A stretch of 64,000 bases of DNA from Flavobacteriales bacterium (GTDB lineage: Bacteria; Bacteroidota; Bacteroidia; Flavobacteriales; Flavobacteriaceae). Positions 17,570-26,232 of this stretch are shown in pieces (position 1 is the first letter of the stretch; the number at the start of each line of letters is the position of its first letter). Location: assembly GCA_018335925.1 (NCBI GenBank), contig JAGXRF010000081.1, forward strand, positions 1 through 64,000, read 5' to 3'. The position numbers and the translations under genes were made by a program. The notes under the pieces are model-generated. The model was not told the origin of the DNA, made no database searches, and was given only the letters and a program-made list of their open reading frames with translations.

Positions 17570-18712
17570 TTAATGATGCTCCTCATGGTGATGGTCTTGT
17601 ACTGCCATACCGATAAATAAAGAAGACAACATGGTAAATATAAATGCTTGCAAAAATGCAACTAACAATTCGATAACAGAGATAAACAAAGTCAATGCTA
17701 ATGAAATTGGCAAATCGGCTGCTAAATTCTTTCCAACAAAAATCATGGCAATCAAACTCATGATAACAACGTGCCCAGCAGTAATGTTGGCATACAAACG
17801 CACCAATAAAGCAAATGGCTTGGTTAGTGTTCCTAATAATTCTATAGGAGCTAAGATGATTTTCATAGGAATTGGTACCCCTGGCATCCAAAAGATGTGT
17901 CCCCAATAATCTTTATTCGCACTAAATTGTGTAATTACATAAGTAAACAAAGCCAAACAAACTGTGATAGCGATATTTCCGGTAACGTTGATTCCTAGTG
18001 GGGTCATCCCTAACAAGTTCAACAACCAAATAAAGAAAAATACAGTTAGTAAATACCCCATGTATTTGCGGTATTTTTTTTCTCCAATATTTGGGATGGC
18101 AACCTCATCGCGAATGAAAATGATCAATGGCTCTAAAATTCTACCAAAACCAGTTGGAATAGGTCCTTTTTTGTAAGATTTAGCTAAGGAAGTAAACATG
18201 AATAACAACATGATGGACACCAACAACATAGAAACCACATTTTTGGTGATGGAAAAATCTAATGGCTTGGCATTGGTTGGATGGTGGTGATCGTCGTAAG
18301 TAATAGTTCCTTCCGCATCGGTTTTATATATTTTCCCGTGGTATAATTTGTAGTAATTACCATCTACTTCAGCAACATTTTCTCCGTGATGAAATTTACC
18401 AGATGAAAACACTTTTAATCCATTGTCCCATAAAATAACAGGCAACGAAAAGCCATAGTGCTTTCCGGTAGCTTCGTCTGAAAAGAAAGTAAAATCGTGA
18501 GAATCTTGTAAGTGGTGCTCAATAAAAGCAGTAATTTTATTTCCTCCTTCTTCGTGATTTTCATGATGCTCCACTTCTTCTGTGGCAGTTGCCACAACAG
18601 GAGTTTCCGTTGAAGCTATTGAATCATTAACCGATTGGGCTTGAACAGTTAACACTGCTAAAAGAGTGCAAAACAACGAGAGTAAACGTAAACGGTTTTT
18701 GAAAATCACCAT
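17570..18712 (-). CDS. atpB: ATP synthase Fo a subunit
   Basis: A 380-residue inner-membrane subunit forming the proton half-channels. A signal-like N-terminus (ending TVQAQ) and a long extramembrane extension (about residues 25-140) rich in His and Glu precede the membrane core. That extension is a common feature of Bacteroidota AtpB and explains the length above the usual 250-270. The essential Arg is in LVRLYANITAGH, and the C-terminus ends in a His/Glu cluster (QDHHHEEHH). The gene has its own canonical promoter at 18755-18784 and starts the atpBEFHAG transcript. Confidence 0.97.
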   Translation of the reverse strand: MVIFKNRLRLLSLFCTLLAVLTVQAQSVNDSIASTETPVVATATEEVEHHENHEEGGNKITAFIEHHLQDSHDFTFFSDEATGKHYGFSLPVILWDNGLKVFSSGKFHHGENVAEVDGNYYKLYHGKIYKTDAEGTITYDDHHHPTNAKPLDFSITKNVVSMLLVSIMLLFMFTSLAKSYKKGPIPTGFGRILEPLIIFIRDEVAIPNIGEKKYRKYMGYLLTVFFFIWLLNLLGMTPLGINVTGNIAITVCLALFTYVITQFSANKDYWGHIFWMPGVPIPMKIILAPIELLGTLTKPFALLVRLYANITAGHVVIMSLIAMIFVGKNLAADLPISLALTLFISVIELLVAFLQAFIFTMLSSLFIGMAVQDHHHEEHH

Positions 18713-18754
18713 ACCTATAAAAAATACTTAAAATTAGGTCCTTAAAAATTTGTG

Positions 18755-18784
18755 CAAAGGTACATTTTTTCTTCATTATGCAAA
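18755..18784 (-). promoter_or_regulatory. promoter of the atpBEFHAG operon
   Basis: On the minus strand TTTG (18784-18781), 18 nt, then TACCTTTG (18762-18755): a full match to the Bacteroidota -33/-7 consensus with good spacing. The atpB start codon lies 42 nt downstream. It sits in the 118-nt gap after the small membrane protein gene, so the core operon can be transcribed separately from sprE and atpZ. Confidence 0.8.
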
Positions 18785-18830
18785 CCTAATCGAAGTTTTT
18801 TTTTGAGGAATTGAAAGTCAGAATTTTAGT

Positions 18831-19226
18831 TTATTGTTTTTTGTTCAAAATTTGGGTGGTAAAGATGGTTTCTATTGCCAAAAATACCAAGAATATGAAG
18901 ATGAGTGAGTTTTTTTCTAGTTCGTGTTGGTCGTTAATGATTTCTAAAAATATCACGTAAACCAAGATGGCTTTAAAGGTGGTTAAAAACAAAAACAAAT
19001 ACCCAACTTGTGCCATGCTTTTTTTGGAAACATAATCTAAAGCAATTAATATGGTTTTGGTAAAAACCCAAAAAAGCAAATAAACTATCGGAATGGGAAA
19101 CACAAAATTGGCATAATCCTCTTTAAATGGCCCGAATGCAAACAGCACGTAGTGAAGTAAAAAGAAGGGCAAAACCCAAACAAAAGCCTTGATTAAAAAG
19201 GCATATTTTTGAAACAAAGCAATCAT
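18831..19226 (-). CDS. small four-helix membrane protein upstream of atpB
   Basis: A 131-residue integral membrane protein with four hydrophobic helices (about residues 10-32, 42-63, 72-96, 104-124). It resembles the flavobacterial DUF6168-type proteins found at this place. Its ATG overlaps the atpZ stop (ATGA), so the two are translated together. In other bacteria AtpI/AtpZ assist c-ring assembly or carry Mg2+/Ca2+; this gene holds the position of AtpI, but the sequence does not prove that role. Confidence 0.7.
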   Translation of the reverse strand: MIALFQKYAFLIKAFVWVLPFFLLHYVLFAFGPFKEDYANFVFPIPIVYLLFWVFTKTILIALDYVSKKSMAQVGYLFLFLTTFKAILVYVIFLEIINDQHELEKNSLIFIFLVFLAIETIFTTQILNKKQ

Positions 19227-19447
19227 GAATCTTTGGATTGATTTAATTTTTGAACCGTGGAATATACCGTGTATAATGCTACAAATACACCTATTAAAGT
19301 AAATAAAGTCGTGTTAGGAGTTTCGGTTTGGTTTTCTAATTTTTTATCTAACCACGTTCCAAACCAAGAAAACAACCAAATGGTAACTCCCATTTGAAAG
19401 GGAATTTGTGCTAAAATCAACCATTTGTTAGGCTGTTTCTGTTTCAT
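19223..19447 (-). CDS. AtpZ/AtpI-like accessory membrane protein
   Basis: A 74-residue protein with two membrane helices separated by the signature stretch FGTWLDKKL, typical of AtpZ (F0F1-ATPase gene-1 family). Start at 19447 (MKQKQPNKW) was preferred over an upstream start that would enlarge the overlap. The gene overlaps the 3' end of the bactofilin gene by 20 nt and the next gene by 4 nt. It likely supports ATP synthase assembly in the inner membrane. Confidence 0.8.
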   Translation of the reverse strand: MKQKQPNKWLILAQIPFQMGVTIWLFSWFGTWLDKKLENQTETPNTTLFTLIGVFVALYTVYSTVQKLNQSKDS

Positions 19448-19820
19448 GCGAAAGTAATGCATTGCTTTCTAAACCTTTCATTACACAGCTGGCAGAAAAT
19501 TTAGCTCCAGGTTCCACAGACAATTGCCCAACAATGACTTCTCCTAAAATGGTGGCAGTTCCTTTGATGCTTAACAATTCCGTTACTTGGATTTTCCCTT
19601 CGTAATACCCTTCGATATCGGCACTTTTGCAAACCACGTTTCCTCGAATGCTTCCGTTGGGACCCACTACTATTTTTCCTTCTCCAAAAAAATCTCCAAC
19701 CAAGTGACCGTCTAACCTAAAATCTGCTACAGAGGAAATATTTCCTACTATTTTAGTTTCTTCTACAATTCTGTTGGTTCGAACACTTAAAGCACCTCCG
19801 CTATTATTTTTTGAAAACAT
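19428..19820 (-). CDS. bactofilin family cytoskeletal protein
   Basis: A 130-residue polymer-forming protein (bactofilin). The core repeats short beta-helix rungs such as VGNISSVADFRLDGHLVGD, EGKIVVGPNGSIRGNV and IKGTATILGEVIVGQLSVEPGAKFSASC. Bactofilins form filaments that organise envelope or cell-shape factors. Both ends are short and polar as usual. It lies 7 nt after sprE and overlaps atpZ by 20 nt, so it is co-transcribed with both. Confidence 0.92.
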   Translation of the reverse strand: MFSKNNSGGALSVRTNRIVEETKIVGNISSVADFRLDGHLVGDFFGEGKIVVGPNGSIRGNVVCKSADIEGYYEGKIQVTELLSIKGTATILGEVIVGQLSVEPGAKFSASCVMKGLESNALLSHETETA

Positions 19821-19827
19821 GTTTAAT

Positions 19828-22530
19828 TTATGGTTTAGGTGGATTTTTAAATAATTCCCATTGTTTTTTTGCTTGTACCACTTTGTAGTTTTCCGAAGAA
19901 ATAACCACTCCTTTTTCCGCTACTTGATATTCTTTTGCATCTTTTAACAACGACACCAATTCTTTGGCCAAAGTTTCTGATTTTATTTGATGTAAAATCA
20001 CCATTTGGGTATCTAAATTATAAATGTCGACTGATTTTTTCAGTTTCAAATCTTGACGATTTTCTAAAAACTTGTCTAACTTTTCCAGCAAAACTTTTTT
20101 AGCTGCTTCTTGGTTACTTTTTAGTTCGTAAACAATTTTCCAAGAAGTTGCTTCTTCTGTTTCCAATGCCATTGCTTCTAGTTTTGGCACTTGGGTGTTG
20201 AGTAATTCAGCTGCTGCTTTTCCTTCTGCTGCGTTTGGATAGTTTAACACCAAATAGTTCAAACTATTTTTGTACGCTTCAACTCCTTCTAATTTGGCGG
20301 TTAAAGAAGCTTTTAACAATTCTAATTTCGGAACAATTTCATCTCCTACAAATTTGTTGATGGCAACTTCCACCAACTCATGCACCAACAAATAATTTCC
20401 TAACTCGTATTGTTTGTATAAGTTTTTATAAGCAATTCTCGGATCGTTGTCTAACACATCTTCGGCAACTACTTTACCGCTCAAAATAGAAGCATATCTA
20501 GATTCTGGAAACTCTTGGATAATTCTGTTTTTCCACAAATTAGCTTGGGCTGTATTACCTTGTAATTCGTAAATTTTATACAAATGATACATGGATGGCA
20601 ATACCAACTTTTCTTCTGGTTGGTGGTTTAATAACGAATGAAACTTGGTAGAAGCTCTTTCTAATTCTTTGAACTTTTCCTTGTAAATCAATCCTAATTG
20701 ATACCAAGCAAAATTTCTGTCGATTTTTAAACTGTCTATTTCTTTTTCCGATGTAGGTAATTGATCGGTGTAATAGGCTACGGAATACCTTTCGTCCGAC
20801 TCATCTATTCCATCCAACTCTTTTTTCTTTTCTTTTTCTCCGTCTTTTTCTTCGTCTGTATTGGCATTTTTATTTTGAGAGTATCTCCAATACGTTCCCG
20901 GAGTTCGTTTTCCCCAAACACGAATGAATTCTCTTTTTCCGTTTTCTACCAAAGTTTGGTTATAAAAGTAAAATTGTCCAGAAGTTCCACCACCCGAAGC
21001 AGAAGCTACAGAAGTATTGCTTTTACTCACCGGTGGAGCTGGTGCACCACCTTTAGAGGTTTCTTCCATAGATGGAGGTGGCATCCCTGGAAAAGCCATC
21101 ATGTCATCTCCTCCTAAATCGCTTTTTGTAACAGTTTGACGCAATTGGTTATTTTGTTGGATTTCTTCTTTCTTTTGTTGTTCTTTTTGCAATTTTGCCA
21201 ATAACGCATCTTGTTTCTTTAGTTTGACAATGTAATCAGAAAAGAATTTTTCTCTTTCAGCTTCACTCATTTGCCAAATTTTAATGATGCTATCATTAGT
21301 AGTGGCAATGCCTTCGTATTTGATCACATCTGCCAAGTTTTCAATTTTCTTGGCAACTGCTCGGTGTTCTCTTGTTTTTGGTGTTAAATACACCAAGGTA
21401 CTGTCATAGTATTTTCCGGCTGTTACATATTTGGCTTCGTTAAAGTAAATTTCAGCCAAACTTTGGTACACTTTTGCGGTTAATACTTTGTCGTTTTTTT
21501 TGTATTTTAAAGAAGTCTTGTACAATATTTTGGCTTTTTCAGCATTGCCAATGGCATCGTAATACCATGCTTTTTGGTAGTACAAGGCATCAAAGTATTT
21601 GTTGTTTTCGTAGTCTGCTATCAACTTATTGGCTTTTTTTAACCAAATTACCGAGTCGATGTTCTTTGGATTTTGCAAAAGTGATTGTTGCACATGGGCA
21701 TGAATCCAATAGCTTTTGGGTGATTTGCGATGCATGTTGATCAACTTTTGGAAAGAAGCATCTGCCAAATCTTTTTGGTTTTGTTTTTGGTATAAATGTC
21801 CGAGGATATATAAATACCTTGCCTTTTCTTCTTGTTTTTTGGTGAAAGAAACTGCTTTTTCCAATTTTATGGCAGCACTGTCTAATTCTTCCAAATTAAT
21901 ATGTGCCTGAGCCATGATGGCATGTGCATCGGCAAAAGTTTGTTTTTTGAATTTGGTTTCTTTTAAAAGCTTGTTCAAATTTTCTAAAGCAACCGTTTCA
22001 TTTTCCAAACGAATGTTGGTTTTTTCTCTCCATAATTTTGCCTCAGCCAATTGATTTCCTCTTGGGTATTTGTACAACACATAGTTAAATGCTTCTAAAG
22101 CCGGAATAAATCGCTGTTGGTAATATCTTGTTTTACCTAATAAAATGTGGGCTTCATCCATTTGAGGATTTCGTTCAATTCCTTGAATAAGCATCGAACG
22201 TTTTTGAATGGATTTGATTGATTTATCTTCTGCTCTTTCAAAATCCGGATTTTTGGCTTTTTCTTCTTCTAGTTTAGCCAAATCAATCTCCTGAAATCTT
22301 TCAATTGGCAATACATCCCAAAAGTTATCTTGGTAGGTTTCTATCAGCCCTGCTTTTCCTTTTTCCAATGCGTTATTTCCGTGGTACAACACATTGTATT
22401 TGGTGTTTAAAGCTTGGAAGTTTCGGTTTGCAAAGGCATTTTTTTTGGTAGAACAAGCTGCCAAAAACCAAAGGATGCTAAACAAACCTAAAATGTATTT
22501 TGTTTTCAAAGTATTCAATATTGCAATCAA
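19828..22530 (-). CDS. sprE: type IX secretion/gliding TPR lipoprotein SprE (PorW)
   Basis: A 900-residue periplasmic lipoprotein needed in relatives for type IX secretion and gliding. The N-terminus is a lipoprotein signal with lipobox LAAC (Cys26). A domain with the SprE/PorW opening (NALEKGKAGLIETYQDNFW) leads into TPR units covering about residues 110-400. A low-complexity Gly/Pro/Ser region (about 475-515) separates these from a C-terminal helical part with a further TPR-like tract. Length and layout match flavobacterial SprE. It is read 8 nt upstream of bactofilin; two T9SS cargo proteins and GldH are encoded in the same window. Confidence 0.88.
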   Translation of the reverse strand: MIAILNTLKTKYILGLFSILWFLAACSTKKNAFANRNFQALNTKYNVLYHGNNALEKGKAGLIETYQDNFWDVLPIERFQEIDLAKLEEEKAKNPDFERAEDKSIKSIQKRSMLIQGIERNPQMDEAHILLGKTRYYQQRFIPALEAFNYVLYKYPRGNQLAEAKLWREKTNIRLENETVALENLNKLLKETKFKKQTFADAHAIMAQAHINLEELDSAAIKLEKAVSFTKKQEEKARYLYILGHLYQKQNQKDLADASFQKLINMHRKSPKSYWIHAHVQQSLLQNPKNIDSVIWLKKANKLIADYENNKYFDALYYQKAWYYDAIGNAEKAKILYKTSLKYKKNDKVLTAKVYQSLAEIYFNEAKYVTAGKYYDSTLVYLTPKTREHRAVAKKIENLADVIKYEGIATTNDSIIKIWQMSEAEREKFFSDYIVKLKKQDALLAKLQKEQQKKEEIQQNNQLRQTVTKSDLGGDDMMAFPGMPPPSMEETSKGGAPAPPVSKSNTSVASASGGGTSGQFYFYNQTLVENGKREFIRVWGKRTPGTYWRYSQNKNANTDEEKDGEKEKKKELDGIDESDERYSVAYYTDQLPTSEKEIDSLKIDRNFAWYQLGLIYKEKFKELERASTKFHSLLNHQPEEKLVLPSMYHLYKIYELQGNTAQANLWKNRIIQEFPESRYASILSGKVVAEDVLDNDPRIAYKNLYKQYELGNYLLVHELVEVAINKFVGDEIVPKLELLKASLTAKLEGVEAYKNSLNYLVLNYPNAAEGKAAAELLNTQVPKLEAMALETEEATSWKIVYELKSNQEAAKKVLLEKLDKFLENRQDLKLKKSVDIYNLDTQMVILHQIKSETLAKELVSLLKDAKEYQVAEKGVVISSENYKVVQAKKQWELFKNPPKP

Positions 22531-22593
22531 TAATAACTAAAAAAGCTGGATTTTATTGTAATTAATGGCTAAAATACACAAATTTGATTTGCT

Positions 22594-23625
22594 TTACACG
22601 CCATCAAACAAACCTCCTTGGTTTTTGGTAGAAATTTTTCCTAAATGCTTGTATGCTTTTTCGGTAGCTTCTCTACCTCTTGGGGTTCGTAATATAAATC
22701 CTTCTTGTATTAAAAATGGTTCATAAACTTCTTCGATAGTTTCGCCATTTTCCGAAACTGCAGTTGCCAAAGTAGATAAACCAACGGGACCTCCTTTGAA
22801 TTTATCGATAATGGTATGTAAAATTTTGTTGTCCATTTCGTCCAAACCATAGGCATCCACATGCAAAGCTTGCAAGGAATATTTTGCAATTTCTTTATCT
22901 ATGGTGCCATTCCCTTTGATTTGTGCAAAATCTCTTACCCTTCGCAACAAGGCATTGGCAATACGAGGAGTTCCTCTACTTCTGCCAGCAATTTCTATGG
23001 CTGCATCGTGGTGAATGGGAGTTTTTAATATAGCAGAACTTCTTTCCACAATCGTAGTGAGTAATTCGGTGTTGTAATACTGCAATCGGCTTTGGATGCC
23101 AAAACGGGCTCGCATTGGAGAGGTCAACAATCCTGAACGAGTGGTTGCTCCAACTAAAGTAAACGGATTTAGATTGATTTGTACCGATCTGGCATTTGGA
23201 CCACTTTCAATGAGAATGTCTATTTTAAAATCTTCCATGGCAGAGTACAAATACTCCTCCACAACCGGGCTCAATCGATGAATTTCGTCAATAAATAAAA
23301 TGTCTCTTTCTTCTAAATTGGTAAGCAATCCAGCCAAATCACCTGGCTTGTCTAACACAGGCCCGGAAGTAATTTTAATGCCAACCCCTAATTCGTTGGC
23401 TAAAATATTGGCTAACGTAGTTTTTCCTAATCCGGGAGGGCCATGAAACAAGGTGTGGTCTAAAGCTTCTCCACGCAAATTGGCTGCTTTTACAAAGACC
23501 TTTAAATTTTCTAACACTTGTTCTTGTCCGGCAAAATCGTGAAAACTTAACGGACGAAGTTTTTTTTCGATGTCGATTTCCTCTGGAGAAAAATGCTGGT
23601 TGGTTGGATCCAAATTTTCATTCAT
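22594..23625 (-). CDS. ruvB: Holliday junction branch migration DNA helicase RuvB
   Basis: A 343-residue AAA+ motor of the RuvABC recombination complex. Walker [10 protein letters not shown], Walker [10 protein letters not shown], sensor 1 GATTRSG, the arginine finger region and the C-terminal winged-helix domain ([19 protein letters not shown]) are visible. Length is normal. A -7-like element lies only 4 nt before the ATG, so the mRNA may be leaderless. It stands 63 nt upstream of sprE in the same direction. Confidence 0.98.
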   Translation of the reverse strand: MNENLDPTNQHFSPEEIDIEKKLRPLSFHDFAGQEQVLENLKVFVKAANLRGEALDHTLFHGPPGLGKTTLANILANELGVGIKITSGPVLDKPGDLAGLLTNLEERDILFIDEIHRLSPVVEEYLYSAMEDFKIDILIESGPNARSVQINLNPFTLVGATTRSGLLTSPMRARFGIQSRLQYYNTELLTTIVERSSAILKTPIHHDAAIEIAGRSRGTPRIANALLRRVRDFAQIKGNGTIDKEIAKYSLQALHVDAYGLDEMDNKILHTIIDKFKGGPVGLSTLATAVSENGETIEEVYEPFLIQEGFILRTPRGREATEKAYKHLGKISTKNQGGLFDGV

Positions 23626-23629
23626 ACCA

Positions 23630-23637
23630 CAAAGATA
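23630..23637 (-). promoter_or_regulatory. -7-like element touching the ruvB start
   Basis: Minus-strand TATCTTTG matches TAnnTTTG and ends 4 nt before the ruvB ATG. If used, transcription would begin at or next to the start codon. No -33 element at standard spacing was found. Confidence 0.3.
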
Positions 23638-23685
23638 TTGGATTTGATGGGTTAGAAGAAAGTTCCTTCAATAAATTTACCCTAG

Positions 23686-24054
23686 CTATTTTTGCTCTCC
23701 CTTGATGGCATCTTTTACTTTTTCAACCATTTCCTCTACTGCTTCGGTAACTTTTGGGGCTACTTCTTGCACTTTTTGATGGGCTTGCTCTACCAATTCT
23801 TCCGCTTTTTCTACCAATGGAGCAGCAACTTCTGATGCATTTTGAAAAAACTCATTGGCAGAAGTCTCTACCTTTTCTTTTACTACAGGAGCATATTCTT
23901 CCACTTTCTCTATTACTTGTTCTTTGGCTTCTTCCAAAGCTTTTTCTACTTCATCAACTACCGGAGCTATTTTTTCTTTGGCCTTTTCTGAAGTTGCTTC
24001 TGCTTGTACTTTGGCTTGTTGCAGCCAGTTTTTTAATGAGGATATCCAGTTCAT
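23686..24054 (-). CDS. helical repeat protein, apolipoprotein/YtxH-like
   Basis: A 122-residue protein almost wholly predicted as amphipathic helix, rich in Glu, Val, Lys and Ala. It has an N-terminal amphipathic segment with Trp (MNWISSLKNWLQQA) and repeats of the type APVVxEVE and EKAEELVEQ with about 11-residue spacing. Such proteins may bind lipid surfaces or act in stress protection. The ATG at 24054 was taken because upstream in-frame residues look non-coding. I do not recognise a precise family. It lies between DUF255 and ruvB. Confidence 0.65.
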   Translation of the reverse strand: MNWISSLKNWLQQAKVQAEATSEKAKEKIAPVVDEVEKALEEAKEQVIEKVEEYAPVVKEKVETSANEFFQNASEVAAPLVEKAEELVEQAHQKVQEVAPKVTEAVEEMVEKVKDAIKGEQK

Positions 24055-24101
24055 AATTATTGGTTTAGTTTTTAAAGTTTTTTCTATTTTTAATTTTAAG
24101 A

Positions 24102-26105
24102 TTATACTATCATCAATTTTTCCAACTCCTCCCAAGTTTCTATTGGTTGTAAGCAAGCTCCGTGTTCGCAGACATAAAATAACGTTTGCTCGGTGTAAGG
24201 TCTTTGAAAAAAAGGAATTGGCAAGCTTTTTTCCGAAAAATACACTTGGTGCTTTAACGAGTAAGTTTGGGTAAACTTTTTAAAATAAAATGCGGCTTGT
24301 GGTCCGAAAATCAAAATTTCCTTTGCTGGCAGTTCCCAATGCAAGGCTTCTTGTAACCAATGAGAATAGGCAGAAGGATAATCGACTTGTTGCATCACTT
24401 GCTGGGTCATTTGTTTGCTTAGAGTTTCGTAATAGGCATTAGCATACAGCAACCCTAAAATTCGTAGATTCTTTGCCATGATGGCGTTAGCAGAGGGTAT
24501 CACATTGTCTTCTATTTCATAATGGGCATTCCAAGTATTTTTTTGTTGCGGATGAAACGCAAAAAATCCTCTTTCGGCATCGTAAAATTGGTCTAACACC
24601 AAATCGGTCAATTCTTTGGCTAAAGTTAAGATTGCCAATTCCGGCTTGCTTTTAAAGTAATGCAACAACGCTTGTATCATATATGCGTAATCTTCTAAAA
24701 AGGCTTCGGTTTTGGCTATTCCGTGGTGGTATATGCGATACAACTGGTGGTTTTGGTACAAGTTTTGGATTAAAAATTGCATAGCTTGTTCTGCCAATTG
24801 CCAATATTTTGGTTGCTGAAATACTTCGTAAGCATCTAACAATCCAATAATGGTCATAGCATTCCAAGAAGTGATGACTTTATCGTCTAACCTGGGCTTT
24901 GGCCTAAGGTCTCTGGCTTCTTTTAAAATTTGCAACCATTGGTTTTTTAAAGAAATTAATTCCGCAAACGTCATTTGCCATTTTTGGGCAAATTCCAAAT
25001 AGGTTTGGTTTTGAATCAACACATAATTGCCATGCTCCCAATAACCAAATTCGTTGATGTTGTATAAATCGGTAAATTTTTCGAAGTCGTGTTTTAATAG
25101 GTCTTGCAGTTCTTCTTTTTTCCATACATAAAAGGCTCCTTCCTCTAAAGTTCCGTTTTCGTTGGTGCTATCTGCATCTAAAGAAGCATAAAACAATCCT
25201 TCGGGACTCCTTAATTGATTTTGTAAAAAATCGACTATTTTTTCAACAACTTCTTGGTATAAAAATTCGGGATTTTGCTGAAATGCTTTGGCATAAACCG
25301 AAAGCAACTGACCATTGTCGTACAACATTTTTTCAAAATGAGGCACATGCCAACGAATATCTACCGAATATCGGGCAAAACCTCCTTCTACCACATCAAA
25401 CAAACCACCCCAAGCCATTCTGGCTAGTGTTCGGTGTAATTGCTCTTTTACAGCTGGAGCCTCTTTTTTTTCGGAAAACTGCCAGAAGAATTCCAAATTG
25501 GTTGGCATCATAAACTTAGGTGCTCTGGCATGTCCGCCATATTCCAAATCAAAACTTTTTTGCCATTTTTCGATTATTTCCTGCCATGGCACTAAAAAAT
25601 GTTCCTCTAAAGCCACAACGGGGTGCATACTTTGCAATCCCTCTGCCAACTGCATGGCATAACCTTCTACTTTTTCGGGATCGTTTGTAAACAATTGATG
25701 TAACTGTTGCAAAACCGAAAGCCAATCTTCTTTTCTAAAATACGTACCTCCCCAAATGGGTCTGCCATCTGGCAAACAAACCACGTTTAATGGCCAGCCT
25801 CCTCTTCCGGTCATGATTTGCACTGCCTTCATGTATGTGGCATCTACATCTGGTCGTTCTTCCTTATCAACTTTTATATTTACAAAATATTGGTTTTGAA
25901 TAGCTGCAACTTCATCACTTTCAAAGCTTTCGTGTTCCATCACATGGCACCAATGACAAGCAGCATAGCCAATGCTTACCAACAACAATTTGTTTTGGCT
26001 TTTTGCCAACGCTAAGGTTGCTTCGCTCCATGCCTTCCAATGAATAGGGTTGTTGGCATGTTGCAACAAATACGGACTGGTTTCTTGATTAAGTTCGTTT
26101 GCCAT
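24102..26105 (-). CDS. DUF255 thioredoxin-fold protein (YyaL/SPATA20-like)
   Basis: A 667-residue protein, probably cytoplasmic. The N-terminal thioredoxin-like domain (about residues 1-165) opens [20 protein letters not shown] and holds a redox-type motif CHWC followed by HVMEHESF. The remainder is an alpha/alpha toroid similar to N-acylglucosamine epimerase folds, with conserved [22 protein letters not shown] and FEKMLYDN. This is the broadly conserved YyaL/SPATA20 family whose biochemical role is not settled. The ATG at 26105 gives the family's usual first residues. It begins the long minus-strand gene run. Confidence 0.9.
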   Translation of the reverse strand: MANELNQETSPYLLQHANNPIHWKAWSEATLALAKSQNKLLLVSIGYAACHWCHVMEHESFESDEVAAIQNQYFVNIKVDKEERPDVDATYMKAVQIMTGRGGWPLNVVCLPDGRPIWGGTYFRKEDWLSVLQQLHQLFTNDPEKVEGYAMQLAEGLQSMHPVVALEEHFLVPWQEIIEKWQKSFDLEYGGHARAPKFMMPTNLEFFWQFSEKKEAPAVKEQLHRTLARMAWGGLFDVVEGGFARYSVDIRWHVPHFEKMLYDNGQLLSVYAKAFQQNPEFLYQEVVEKIVDFLQNQLRSPEGLFYASLDADSTNENGTLEEGAFYVWKKEELQDLLKHDFEKFTDLYNINEFGYWEHGNYVLIQNQTYLEFAQKWQMTFAELISLKNQWLQILKEARDLRPKPRLDDKVITSWNAMTIIGLLDAYEVFQQPKYWQLAEQAMQFLIQNLYQNHQLYRIYHHGIAKTEAFLEDYAYMIQALLHYFKSKPELAILTLAKELTDLVLDQFYDAERGFFAFHPQQKNTWNAHYEIEDNVIPSANAIMAKNLRILGLLYANAYYETLSKQMTQQVMQQVDYPSAYSHWLQEALHWELPAKEILIFGPQAAFYFKKFTQTYSLKHQVYFSEKSLPIPFFQRPYTEQTLFYVCEHGACLQPIETWEELEKLMIV

Positions 26106-26198
26106 AATGGAGTAATTTAGCAAAGCAAATTACGAGTTCTGTTTGATTTAACAGTTTATAAAAAAATAAAAAACAATACGAAATTCCTAATTTGTTGT

Positions 26199-26206
26199 TA
26201 TTTTTG
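26199..26206 (+). promoter_or_regulatory. candidate -7 element of the M36 peptidase gene
   Basis: TATTTTTG matches TAnnTTTG and lies 26 nt before the start codon. No -33 TTG stands at standard distance. Confidence 0.4.
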
Positions 26207-26232
26207 AAAAAATCCTATGGAAAAACTAGCTA

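Noticed and set aside
20761..21117. 118-residue ORF antisense to sprE
   Set aside because: It is a frame of low-complexity Phe and Ser/Arg runs produced by the opposite Lys/Glu-rich region of sprE.
23855..24274. 139-residue plus-strand ORF over the helical repeat gene
   Set aside because: Antisense to two genes and rich in Ser/Phe as expected from the reverse of a Glu/Lys repeat.
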